From Natrinema altunense (GTDB taxonomy: Archaea > Halobacteriota > Halobacteria > Halobacteriales > Natrialbaceae), in contig NZ_JNCS01000015.1 in assembly GCF_000731985.1 (NCBI RefSeq), positions 1-64,000 on the forward strand: a DNA stretch of 64,000 bases, in the 5' to 3' direction. The translations under genes were made by a program, and so were the position numbers. How positions within the stretch are numbered: position 1 is the first letter of the stretch; each line of letters starts with the position of its first letter. Shown here piece by piece: positions 55,049 to 63,113 of the stretch. Under the pieces are notes generated by a model, which searched no databases, was not told the origin of the DNA, and worked only from the letters and a program-made list of their open reading frames with translations.

Positions 55049-57403
55049 ATGACCGACTCCCGTGATGACATCGTTTTCACTATTGATAGTCGGTTGCTGC
55101 AGGAATTGGGGGAAAACCTCGTAACACGAAATCACGTGGCACTCGGTGAACTCATCAAGAATGCCTATGACGCAGACGCGACGAAAGTGACGATTTCATT
55201 TCAGAACGCACGAGCCGAGAATACGACTAACAGCGAAATCATTGTCGAGGACGATGGTGTCGGGATGAGTTTCGAAGAGGTTAGGGATGATTTCATGCGT
55301 ATCGCAACGACGGACAAAATTCGGAATCCAGTTACTGAGAAATATGGTCGCCAAAAGGTCGGAGACAAAGGAATCGGGCGGTTTGCCTGTCGTAGATTGG
55401 CCCATATTCTTGACCTGACTACGACTGCCTATCTCGAAGACGAAGAGGTGTATGAACGGACATCGATGAAAATTGATTGGCGTCGGTATGAACAGGATCA
55501 GGAGATCGAGGAGGTCACGTTTGAACCGACAGTCGAACGCTTTGATAGTGACGCAGACATTGAAGAAGGCACTACGATTCGCCTAAGGCATCTTCAGGAC
55601 TCCTGGACACAACGAGATTTCAACACACTACGAAGGAATGTTGTTACCCTCACATTTGGGTTTGCTGAGGGAGGTGAAAAGAGCGATCCTGGGTTCGAGA
55701 TTGAGCTTGATGCTGAAGAATTCGAAAAGGGTGAAGGGACTCTTTCCGAACAAGTTCACGAGGCTAGTTGGGGATGTATGGAAGGGACGATTTCATCACA
55801 GGGAGACGTGTCTCTAGAGTTAGACGCGAAGTTGATAGGGGAGCGTTCATATGATTTCGGCTACGACATTGGCGGACTCAACGGTACCTCGTTCAAAATA
55901 TCTTATGTTCCATTGGACACGAAAGAGGACTATCGTGATCCCCAGACCCTGAGCGTGGGACAGGCGAGAAAACTTGCTGACAATCACGGAGGAGTCAGGG
56001 TATACAAGGGTGGGTTTCGAGTGTTCTCTTATGGCGGTCCCGAAAACGACTGGCTAGACATTGACCGCGAGACGGCAACACATAGAAGTCGGTCCCCCTC
56101 CAATCAATTTGATGATCTTTCTGGCACGCTTAGTACTCATCAGGACTGGGACAAGGTCCTCCTAGTATCCCCGAATAATCGTAACCTCATTGGGCGGGTA
56201 ATGATCCCCGCAGACGCAGATTTAACTATGCAGTCAAATCGGGAGGGATTCATTGATGAGGAATTGTTCGACGAATTAAAGAATATTTTGAGGCTATCAA
56301 TCGAGTGGCTGACCCTACAATGGAGTCACTACAAGAGTGTAAAGAAAAAAGAGGAGTTAGAGGAACAGGCAAAGGAGTTTGAGTCTGAACTGTCGGACGA
56401 AGATAAGCCCAGTAGCGATGATACATCTGATCAAGGGGATGATGACGCTGACAATGTTGGTGGCTCAGATACGATCGAGACTGAGTATATTGCCGAGGAA
56501 GAAACAGTGGATAAAGCCATGAATCTACTCGAGGATGTGGCAGACACGGCGACTGAGACAGAGCCCAAAGAAAGTAGAGATGTTTCTGATGAAACAGTAG
56601 AATCTGCGACGGAAGTGATCCGAAGTTCCTTAGACCGGAAAGAAGAGCAGATCGATTTCTTCCGGTCTGCTTTCTCAGTAAATCAGGTCGTATTCTCATT
56701 TTCACATGAGCTACGTGGCATGGTCAACGATCTCGAAACGAGCGCTACCGCATTGGAATCCATGATCGATGACTTGCCGGCAGATCAACAGCCGACTGTC
56801 GAAGAGACTGTAGCTGATCTCCGGAAGATGCAGAATCGTTTTGAGGACCAAATGGAGCTATTTGGTATCTTCATGGAGACCGAAAATCGCAAGGAAGTTG
56901 AAGAGGTAGAGGTCAAAGAAGTCGTCGACGACGTTATCGATGCGACGGAATACATCGCCGATTATTACGGTGCTAATGTTACCACTGATATTCGATCACT
57001 CTTGTTGACACCCCCGATGTACGAGTCAGAACTCTATTCTATCATCGTTAATCTAGTGACCAATAGCATCAAAGCGACCGGGGCTGTCGACAGAGATGGC
57101 AGAGTTCACATCAAGGCGAAACCAGACGATGGCAAGGTGTTGATTAGGGTTTGTGACAATGGCGTTGGCATTCCTGAAGAGAAACAAGAGGTGGTCTTTG
57201 ATCCCTTGGTGTCAGACCCAACTGGCATCATATACGATGAATTGGCTGAAGAGATGCCCGACGAGATATCGGATAAAGTTGGCAAAGGGACTGGATTAGG
57301 GTTGAATATCGTGCGGAATATCGCCCGGAATCACGGCGGTGACGCAAAGGTAGTCGACTCGGACGAGTGGTCTACATGTGTTGAGGTGATACTCGATGAC
57401 TGA
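55049..57403 (+). CDS. Two-ATPase GHKL protein: MORC/Hsp90-like N-terminus plus histidine-kinase C-terminus
   Basis: 784 aa, no membrane helix. The N-terminal GHKL ATPase has ALGELIKNAYDADA (Glu34, Asn38, Asp42), EDDGVGM (about 68-73) and GDKGIGRFA (105-113), as in Hsp90/MutL/MORC folds, followed by a linking region to about 420 (LTMQSNREGFIDEELFDELK). An acidic linker (about 440-500) leads to a dimerisation helix with SFSHELRG (His553) and a second GHKL domain with SIIVNLVTNSIKA, DNGVGIPEE (703-711) and GKGTGLGLNI (745-754), as in sensor kinases. Phosphotransfer from His553 to the next gene's product is plausible but inferred. Confidence 0.85.
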   Translation: MTDSRDDIVFTIDSRLLQELGENLVTRNHVALGELIKNAYDADATKVTISFQNARAENTTNSEIIVEDDGVGMSFEEVRDDFMRIATTDKIRNPVTEKYGRQKVGDKGIGRFACRRLAHILDLTTTAYLEDEEVYERTSMKIDWRRYEQDQEIEEVTFEPTVERFDSDADIEEGTTIRLRHLQDSWTQRDFNTLRRNVVTLTFGFAEGGEKSDPGFEIELDAEEFEKGEGTLSEQVHEASWGCMEGTISSQGDVSLELDAKLIGERSYDFGYDIGGLNGTSFKISYVPLDTKEDYRDPQTLSVGQARKLADNHGGVRVYKGGFRVFSYGGPENDWLDIDRETATHRSRSPSNQFDDLSGTLSTHQDWDKVLLVSPNNRNLIGRVMIPADADLTMQSNREGFIDEELFDELKNILRLSIEWLTLQWSHYKSVKKKEELEEQAKEFESELSDEDKPSSDDTSDQGDDDADNVGGSDTIETEYIAEEETVDKAMNLLEDVADTATETEPKESRDVSDETVESATEVIRSSLDRKEEQIDFFRSAFSVNQVVFSFSHELRGMVNDLETSATALESMIDDLPADQQPTVEETVADLRKMQNRFEDQMELFGIFMETENRKEVEEVEVKEVVDDVIDATEYIADYYGANVTTDIRSLLLTPPMYESELYSIIVNLVTNSIKATGAVDRDGRVHIKAKPDDGKVLIRVCDNGVGIPEEKQEVVFDPLVSDPTGIIYDELAEEMPDEISDKVGKGTGLGLNIVRNIARNHGGDAKVVDSDEWSTCVEVILDD

Positions 57404-58409
57404 CAATCGAATCTGGTGGATAGACGACAGACCTGAGAGAGAACAAAACGCCGATGATATCGAGGACGAGAGTGAGTCCATCACTGTCGAATTCAATGTC
57501 TCCGATAATGCGACCACTCGAATTGGGGACGGAAACATTCCAGACGTAGATCTGGTATTAATCGACTGGGTTCTGGATGACGACCATGATGTTATCTCTC
57601 GGGGGATATCTATGGAAGGGATTCTGCGAGAGCATCTACCTGAGACACCGATTTATGGGTTCAGTGGTGAAAAAACGGAAGAGTTGGAGGAGGCTCAGAA
57701 CGAACGGCGTTTCGAGGCCGTATTCGATCTGCGAGAGATCATCTCAGGAGAAGGGATCCGCAGATTAGAATCTGATATTCGAGACTATGATCGACTAGAA
57801 TCTATCCGTGGCGAGGGGTTTGAGTCCCTCCGTGGCACAATGGACCCACCTGCAGAGGCGGAAGAGCAACTCAAAAGCATCATCCCACGCGAATTTAGTG
57901 AGGGGTTGAAACAGAAATCCGGAACAGCAGGGGGCAGTAAAATCGAATTCTCCCACTGGGTCCGGAAACGGTTCCTCCATACTCCTGGACCACTCTGGGA
58001 CAATCAATGGCTCGCGACGAAACTTGGCGTTTCGACGGATACTCTTGACAATCTCATCCCTCGTCTTCACGAATCCGACCGAAACATCGAGTACGACGGG
58101 ATATTTGCTCATCGTGTGGACGACCGCTGGTGGTCAGGTGAGATAATTGGTGCTGTCGTTGAATTGGCTGATGGTTCGGTGGGTGACATCCAACAGGAAG
58201 CCCCACAACTTGTTCCGGAGGAACACCGAGAAATTGCTACGTGTCGTTACTGCGAGGAAGAGTACCCTGATACGGTAGCTGCTATCAAGGAGGGCGATAA
58301 TGCTGAACATCCTGTCCACTTCCGGTGCAGTAATGTCCATCATTCTCGAGAAGGTCCTTTCGAAGATTACCGCGTTGCTAAGAAATTGACCGACACCAAT
58401 GGCGACTGA
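57396..58409 (+). CDS. Receiver-like protein with C-terminal zinc site, partner of the GHKL protein
   Basis: 337 aa. Residues 1-125 look like a receiver: IWWIDDRPERE (Asp10-Asp11), VDLVLIDWVLDD (Asp57 as phospho-acceptor) and PIYGFSG (Ser90). The Lys normally found on the fifth strand seems replaced (AVFDLREI), so it may be a pseudo-receiver. The middle (180-260, FSHWVRKRFLHTPGPLWDNQ, LGVSTDTLDNLIPRLHES) may contain a helix-turn-helix. The C-terminus has CRYCEEEYPD and HPVHFRC, a likely zinc knuckle. Starts inside the previous gene (8-base overlap). Confidence 0.75.
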   Translation: MTDNRIWWIDDRPEREQNADDIEDESESITVEFNVSDNATTRIGDGNIPDVDLVLIDWVLDDDHDVISRGISMEGILREHLPETPIYGFSGEKTEELEEAQNERRFEAVFDLREIISGEGIRRLESDIRDYDRLESIRGEGFESLRGTMDPPAEAEEQLKSIIPREFSEGLKQKSGTAGGSKIEFSHWVRKRFLHTPGPLWDNQWLATKLGVSTDTLDNLIPRLHESDRNIEYDGIFAHRVDDRWWSGEIIGAVVELADGSVGDIQQEAPQLVPEEHREIATCRYCEEEYPDTVAAIKEGDNAEHPVHFRCSNVHHSREGPFEDYRVAKKLTDTNGD

Positions 58410-59184
58410 GGACCTCTATCCCAATGGAGAAGAATTGTATGAATTATTAATCACCGAACTAGAGTACCTGAAAGACAGAGATGGACCTATTGCCCGGAAT
58501 CGTGACCGGATCAATACGGCATATCAGAGTCTGGGAGCCATGCAGCCAACGGACTGGGAATTAAATATCAATCCCAACTGGGTGCTCAGATTCGGTGGTG
58601 ATTCGGAAGGCGAGCCAGCTCGCGGCGAGCGAACGCGCAGGGACTTTCACAGCGCTGAGGGAATTGCGCTAATTGGTGGCTATGCGTCTGTAGATGATGG
58701 TGATATTGAACATTATGAGACTAATCTCACTCTTTTGGCTCAATCCGAAACGGATACACGTGCGAGCGCTGCGCCTTGCTGTTGGGAGCATGAGGAAATA
58801 GACGCGGATTGGCGGGTAGCACGGAGATACCATTTCGATATTGAAACCGTCGCAGCCGAAGAGGAAGATGACCCTAAACCGGTCACACATATGCAGACAG
58901 GCGGCAACTTCGAAGGACAGCCAGTCCCCCGTCATGACCCCCATTACTGCTCGTCTCCATTGGACAAACCTCGATTGCCGCACCCGCCGATGGATCCATT
59001 GTTACTTCTTCACACATTGGCAACACAGTACAACAGTCTCGAACGACTCATTGAGGAACAATGGATTGGGTACGTCAGGGAATCAGAAAACACCCTTTGG
59101 GAACCGTATCACGAGGCTATCTTGGGACAGTATCGGACAGGCGAGACGCGCCCGACAATGGCGGAATTCTTCATGAACGGCTAA
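58399..59184 (+). CDS. Unknown His/Cys-rich protein, third gene of the cassette
   Basis: 261 aa. N-terminal helical part (ELYELLITELEYLKDR), then strand-rich sequence with repeated His and Cys: APCCWEHEE, RRYHFDIE, VTHMQTGGNFEGQPVPRHDP, HYCSSPL and LPHPPMDPLLLLHTLATQY. These spaced His residues could bind metal or form an active site, making this the candidate effector; no family is recognised. It overlaps the receiver-like gene by 11 bases, so the three proteins are made together. The C-terminus is a helical segment (LERLIEEQWIGYVRESENTL). Confidence 0.7.
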   Translation: MATEDLYPNGEELYELLITELEYLKDRDGPIARNRDRINTAYQSLGAMQPTDWELNINPNWVLRFGGDSEGEPARGERTRRDFHSAEGIALIGGYASVDDGDIEHYETNLTLLAQSETDTRASAAPCCWEHEEIDADWRVARRYHFDIETVAAEEEDDPKPVTHMQTGGNFEGQPVPRHDPHYCSSPLDKPRLPHPPMDPLLLLHTLATQYNSLERLIEEQWIGYVRESENTLWEPYHEAILGQYRTGETRPTMAEFFMNG

Positions 59185-59329
59185 CTCAAGTCATCATTCA
59201 AGCCTGGTTCTTGTTCTCTATACGGATGCAATTCTATTTTGTCAAATCTGGATGAGTGGGGTAAGATCATGGTGTATATCTGAGTAAGCCAGTTAGAACA
59301 TTCACTGTCAATATCCATATCGAAATTCC

Positions 59330-59349
59330 CATTACGAATGGTCGTAATG
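59330..59349. promoter_or_regulatory. Palindrome at the methyltransferase start, candidate operator
   Basis: CATTACGA-ATGG-TCGTAATG, a perfect 8+4+8 inverted repeat ending 8 bases before the methyltransferase ATG. The protein's own N-terminal winged helix is an obvious candidate binder, which would give autoregulation. The other 150 bases between 59184 and this site are AT-rich and hold no gene. Confidence 0.55.
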
Positions 59350-59357
59350 GACAGCGT

Positions 59358-61724
59358 ATGTCGAAATCTCGGGACAAGTCTTCTGGCATCTACGTTACAA
59401 CCTATTCTCCAGCCAAGATCCTACTTTACTTAGCTGAGCACGGAGAGGGGACGACAGCAGATATTCGAGAGTTTCTGGACTGCTCTCACTCAACGGCCTT
59501 GAAGAAACTACACTCATTGGAAGATGTAGGTATCCTGAACGCACGACAGTTCGGGAATGCCTATGTCTGGACCCTCAACACTGATCGGGACTTGGAGACA
59601 AACGAGATCGATATTGACCCGGGGGAAGCTGAGACACTTCTGTCTGAGACACTTGCTGAATTAGCCACAGACCGGGCAAATTCTTCGAATGAACTTCCGG
59701 GTGACGTCCGGGCATGGGTTGACAATCGAGGAATCCCCAAGACTGTTTCGACGTCACAATACGCGTACCGTATGGCGATGTTTCGGCGATTCCTTCACGC
59801 GATGCTCTACACGCTTCATTTAACCGAACACCCAGAACTTAGACCACTGTCTGCAGGAGATGATTGGGATACTAGGTTCGAGCTTGCTCGAGAGTCTATC
59901 GATGACAGCGGCCTCTCTTGGTCACCAGTTGATGGCCTTCTAATGGGCACCGAACTAACCCTTGATACCATCATCCTAGCGCTCCGACACGCAATTGCGG
60001 GCGCTGACAACCCTTCTGAGGCACTGGGTAATACATATGAAGAGCTTGTTCCGCAAGAAGCTCGCAGAGAGCTTGGGCAATTTGCTACACCACCGTTTAT
60101 CAGTCGTTTCATGGCTTCTTGGACTGTTCAACAGCATGATGATACAGTCCTTGATCCTGGTATTGGGGCAGGACAACTAGCCACTCAAGCACTGATTCAG
60201 AAGGCCGAGTTGGGGGCACAACAACCACTCGCAGAAATAGTCGGCATTGATATCGATGAAATCGCCGTTTCAATGGCCTCAGTGACGCTCAAACTCACTG
60301 ACGGGGAAGGACAAGGCGACCTGAGACACGGGGACTTCATCAACCAGAGTCCCAGACAATTTGCTGCGTCAGGCTTCGAAATCGAACAATTCGATGCTGT
60401 AGTAGCAAATCCACCATATTCGCGCCATCAGGCTTTAGAGAAACACCTCAAGAAGCATTTGAATAGGGTAGTAAGTAGAGAGACAAGCTACGAGTTCTCC
60501 CAGCGGACACCACTCTATGGGTACTTCCTAATCCATGCAGCCCAATTTTTAGCTCCGGGGGGTCGAATGGCCGCGATTATCCCTTCTCGAATTTTCGATA
60601 CGAAATTTGGAGAGGATATCAAGGAATATCTCCTCGACGAATTCTCGATTCATGGGATAATTCAGTTCGATGAAAGCGTCGACGTTTTCGAATCAGTCAA
60701 GGCCACGCCTAGTATTATGTTGCTTGAGAAGGGTGATCCACCTGAACACCACAAAACAAAATTCCTGAAAATAACCTCATGGGAAGATGGATTAACCCCG
60801 AAACGGCTACTCTCAGAAACTGACTCTGAAACAGTGGTCTCCACTCGGACCGATATTGCTCAGGAATTGCTCTCACATCGGGAGCGATGGTCCTTCTACT
60901 TGGGTGAAACTGAAGTTCGTGAGTTCCCCGAAGCAACAGACTTCCGAGAGATTGCGACCATCCAACGTGGAATTGCTACAGGTGCCAATGATTTCTTTTG
61001 TCTCACTCAGGATGAGGTAGATGAGTGGTCGATACCCCGTATGTATCGGAAGCCGATCATCCGGACGGCGCGAGGCCTCTCAATCGTTAATATCACCACA
61101 GATGACTGGGAACAGTGGAAAAGAGACGGCGACGAGGTGTGGCTGCTTTATTGCTATACGGAAGATGGCGTATGCGAGATATCCGATATTAAAAGCCTTG
61201 GTGTTCTGGAATATCTTGAAGAAGGGGAGGCGACCGGTGCCACGGATGGGCATCTGGTCTCGAATCGCAATCCATGGTATCGAGTCGAAAAACAGTCACC
61301 AGCACCGATACTGGGGAAGTACATGAATCGGACGGGTTTCCTGTTTATGCGCAATGATGTCGGCCTATTAACGTTGAACAATGTTCACACTATCTATCTT
61401 GATTTCGAGTTCAGTGAGGATCAATTGGATGCACTGCTAGCATACCTGAATAGCAATGTCATTGAGCGTGTATTGAGTGTTGAGAGCCATGACTACCATG
61501 GACTCCAAAAGCTCGAAATCAGCCAATTAGAGAATACCCCCGTTATTGACCCCCGACAGCTGTCTAGCTCCAAACGTCAGCGGTTGGCTAACTTATTCAA
61601 TTATCTTGGTCGTATAAGGCGTATGGACTTAGACGATTCCGAACTTCTCCGTGCAATAGACGATGAAATTGAGCCGTTGCTAGGATTAGAAACAGATAGT
61701 ATGGTTGAGGCTGGCAGTGAGTGA
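59358..61724 (+). CDS. N6-adenine DNA methyltransferase (Eco57I/PglX-like) with N-terminal winged helix
   Basis: 788 aa. Residues 12-75 form a winged helix (YSPAKILLYLAEHGEGTTAD, CSHSTALKKLHSLEDVGI). The catalytic domain has motif I DPGIGAGQ (266-273; usually DPxxGxG) and motif IV NPPYSRH (351-357), the gamma-class order. From about 520, IATIQRGIATGANDFFCL and later blocks form a target-recognition region as in Eco57I-type enzymes. No nuclease domain replaces the N-terminal PD-(D/E)XK of type IIG enzymes. It may protect host DNA while the preceding cassette acts against unmodified DNA (inference), or be an orphan methylase. Confidence 0.85.
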   Translation: MSKSRDKSSGIYVTTYSPAKILLYLAEHGEGTTADIREFLDCSHSTALKKLHSLEDVGILNARQFGNAYVWTLNTDRDLETNEIDIDPGEAETLLSETLAELATDRANSSNELPGDVRAWVDNRGIPKTVSTSQYAYRMAMFRRFLHAMLYTLHLTEHPELRPLSAGDDWDTRFELARESIDDSGLSWSPVDGLLMGTELTLDTIILALRHAIAGADNPSEALGNTYEELVPQEARRELGQFATPPFISRFMASWTVQQHDDTVLDPGIGAGQLATQALIQKAELGAQQPLAEIVGIDIDEIAVSMASVTLKLTDGEGQGDLRHGDFINQSPRQFAASGFEIEQFDAVVANPPYSRHQALEKHLKKHLNRVVSRETSYEFSQRTPLYGYFLIHAAQFLAPGGRMAAIIPSRIFDTKFGEDIKEYLLDEFSIHGIIQFDESVDVFESVKATPSIMLLEKGDPPEHHKTKFLKITSWEDGLTPKRLLSETDSETVVSTRTDIAQELLSHRERWSFYLGETEVREFPEATDFREIATIQRGIATGANDFFCLTQDEVDEWSIPRMYRKPIIRTARGLSIVNITTDDWEQWKRDGDEVWLLYCYTEDGVCEISDIKSLGVLEYLEEGEATGATDGHLVSNRNPWYRVEKQSPAPILGKYMNRTGFLFMRNDVGLLTLNNVHTIYLDFEFSEDQLDALLAYLNSNVIERVLSVESHDYHGLQKLEISQLENTPVIDPRQLSSSKRQRLANLFNYLGRIRRMDLDDSELLRAIDDEIEPLLGLETDSMVEAGSE

Positions 61725-62180
61725 CCTTTTGGATTTTATCTATATCTGCACCGTATATTTATACCAAATATGTCATCTCCATATTCAACACCGAGTGTCG
61801 ATTATACCACTATGATAAGGGATGATAAATAATATTATTGTCGAATTTTCGGATTGGACGATGCAACGTCCTATCAGGGGACTAGAGGCTACTCGAGAAA
61901 GTTAGAGTCGTGTGTCCGTGCGCACGACTCCGAACGACGACCAGATCGAAGCCGTCTCGAAATTCCGGAATCGATCCGCAAATGCGTCTTCGATGGCCTG
62001 CCTCCCTAGCGGAGAGGAAAGACGACCGCCACGGACCAAAACACGCGACGCAAAATTTGTGTTGTAAAAGCCCGCGAAGATGACCCCAAGGTGACGAGGC
62101 CGACACTTTCGAGCAGCAGACAGCAGGTTCATACACCTCCGGATCTCACGACGAGACGACTGCAACTCGAGCGCATCGCC
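61725..62180. other. Gene-free right flank of the island
   Basis: 456 bases. The first 135 are AT-rich with AATAATATTATT (61828-61839); composition returns to GC-rich by about 61900. GAGTCGTG/CACGACTC at 61905-61930 is an 8-bp stem with a 10-base loop, possibly a terminator. Open frames on the minus strand between 61882 and 62204 show no family match and are probably chance. The original pabA-pabC junction should lie in the GC-rich part. Confidence 0.5.
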
Positions 62181-63053
62181 ATGACTGACAACCCAATCTA
62201 CCACGTCGACGGCGACCTCGTCCCCGCGGACGACGCCACCGTCAGCGTCGACGATCGCGGCTTCCGCTACGGCGACGCCGCCTTCGAGACGCTACGAGCC
62301 TATGGCGGGACGATCCTCGCGTGGGACGCCCATCTCGAGCGCCTCGAACGGACCTGCGAGGCGCTCTCGCTCGAGCACGGACTGTCGGCCACCGATCTCC
62401 GGGCGCGGATCGACGAAACGCTCGCCGCCAACGACCTCGCGGACGCCTACGTTCGGCTGTCGATCACCCGCGGCGTCCAACCGGGGAAGCTCACGCCCGA
62501 CCCCGAAGTCGACCCCACCGTCGTCGTCTACGTCACGCCCCTCCCACGGGGCGGGCTCGAGGGCGACCCCGTCTGGGACGGACCGGCGACCGTCGAAACC
62601 GTCGCGACGCGCCGGGTGCCGGACGCGTCGATCCCCGCCGCCGCCAAGACCCACAACTACCTGAACGGCATCCTCGCACGCACGGAACTCGAAGCCGGGA
62701 GCGACGAGGCGCTGCTGTGCGATCTCGAGGGCCGAGTGACGGAGGGAGCCACGAGCAACCTGTTTTTCGTCCGTGACGGCGCGATCTACACGCCGACGAC
62801 CGACGGCCCGGTGTTGCCGGGGATCACCCGCGACATCGTGCTCGAGCTGGCCCGCGAGGCCGGGATTCCGGTCCGCGAGGGGCGATACGAGCCGGACGCG
62901 GTCCGCGCGGCCGATGAGGCGTTTCTCACGAACCGAACGTGGGAACTCCGGCCGATCGGGACGCTGGACGGCCGCGCGATCGGCGGCGGCCCGGTCACGG
63001 ACCGGCTCGCGCGGCTGTACGACGACCGCGTCGAGAAACTGTGCTACGAGTGA
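62181..63053 (+). CDS. pabC: Class IV aminotransferase-fold enzyme, probable aminodeoxychorismate lyase
   Basis: 290 aa. PLP fold-type IV: VDDRGFRYGDAAFETLRAYG, KTHNYLNGILARTE with the PLP Lys, EGATSNLFFV and LPGITRDIVLELA. The family includes branched-chain and D-amino-acid aminotransferases and 4-amino-4-deoxychorismate lyase. Its former neighbours pabB and pabA, now 8 kb upstream, favour the lyase role in making p-aminobenzoate for folate-type cofactors. Confidence 0.83.
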   Translation: MTDNPIYHVDGDLVPADDATVSVDDRGFRYGDAAFETLRAYGGTILAWDAHLERLERTCEALSLEHGLSATDLRARIDETLAANDLADAYVRLSITRGVQPGKLTPDPEVDPTVVVYVTPLPRGGLEGDPVWDGPATVETVATRRVPDASIPAAAKTHNYLNGILARTELEAGSDEALLCDLEGRVTEGATSNLFFVRDGAIYTPTTDGPVLPGITRDIVLELAREAGIPVREGRYEPDAVRAADEAFLTNRTWELRPIGTLDGRAIGGGPVTDRLARLYDDRVEKLCYE

Positions 63054-63113
63054 CGCCGCCTCGAGCGGGTCGCTCGCCTCGCAACGGCCACGACAGCCGT
63101 TCCGGCGTCGGCG

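Larger units (their letters stand above)
54720..61860. mobile_element. AT-rich horizontally acquired island, possible defence locus
   Basis: Within these approximate borders base composition and codon use (AT-ending codons such as GAT, AAT, GAA, ATT) differ plainly from the GC-rich genes on both sides. The four genes inside are on the plus strand; three overlap. They encode a GHKL/histidine-kinase-like protein, a receiver-like protein, an unknown protein and a DNA adenine methyltransferase. The island separates pabA from pabC. No integrase, transposase, tRNA or clear flanking repeat was found, so how it arrived is unknown. Confidence 0.75.

Noticed and set aside
54834-55049. Minus-strand 71-residue frame in the island's left flank
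   Set aside because: Basic, low-complexity, overlaps the promoter and start of the GHKL gene and matches no family.
59358-61724. BREX PglX or type IIG restriction enzyme
   Set aside because: The size and target-recognition part are similar, but no BREX partners are present and the N-terminus is a winged helix instead of a nuclease.
61882-62204. Two minus-strand frames before pabC
   Set aside because: They overlap each other and the pabC start, have no recognisable domain and no promoter.
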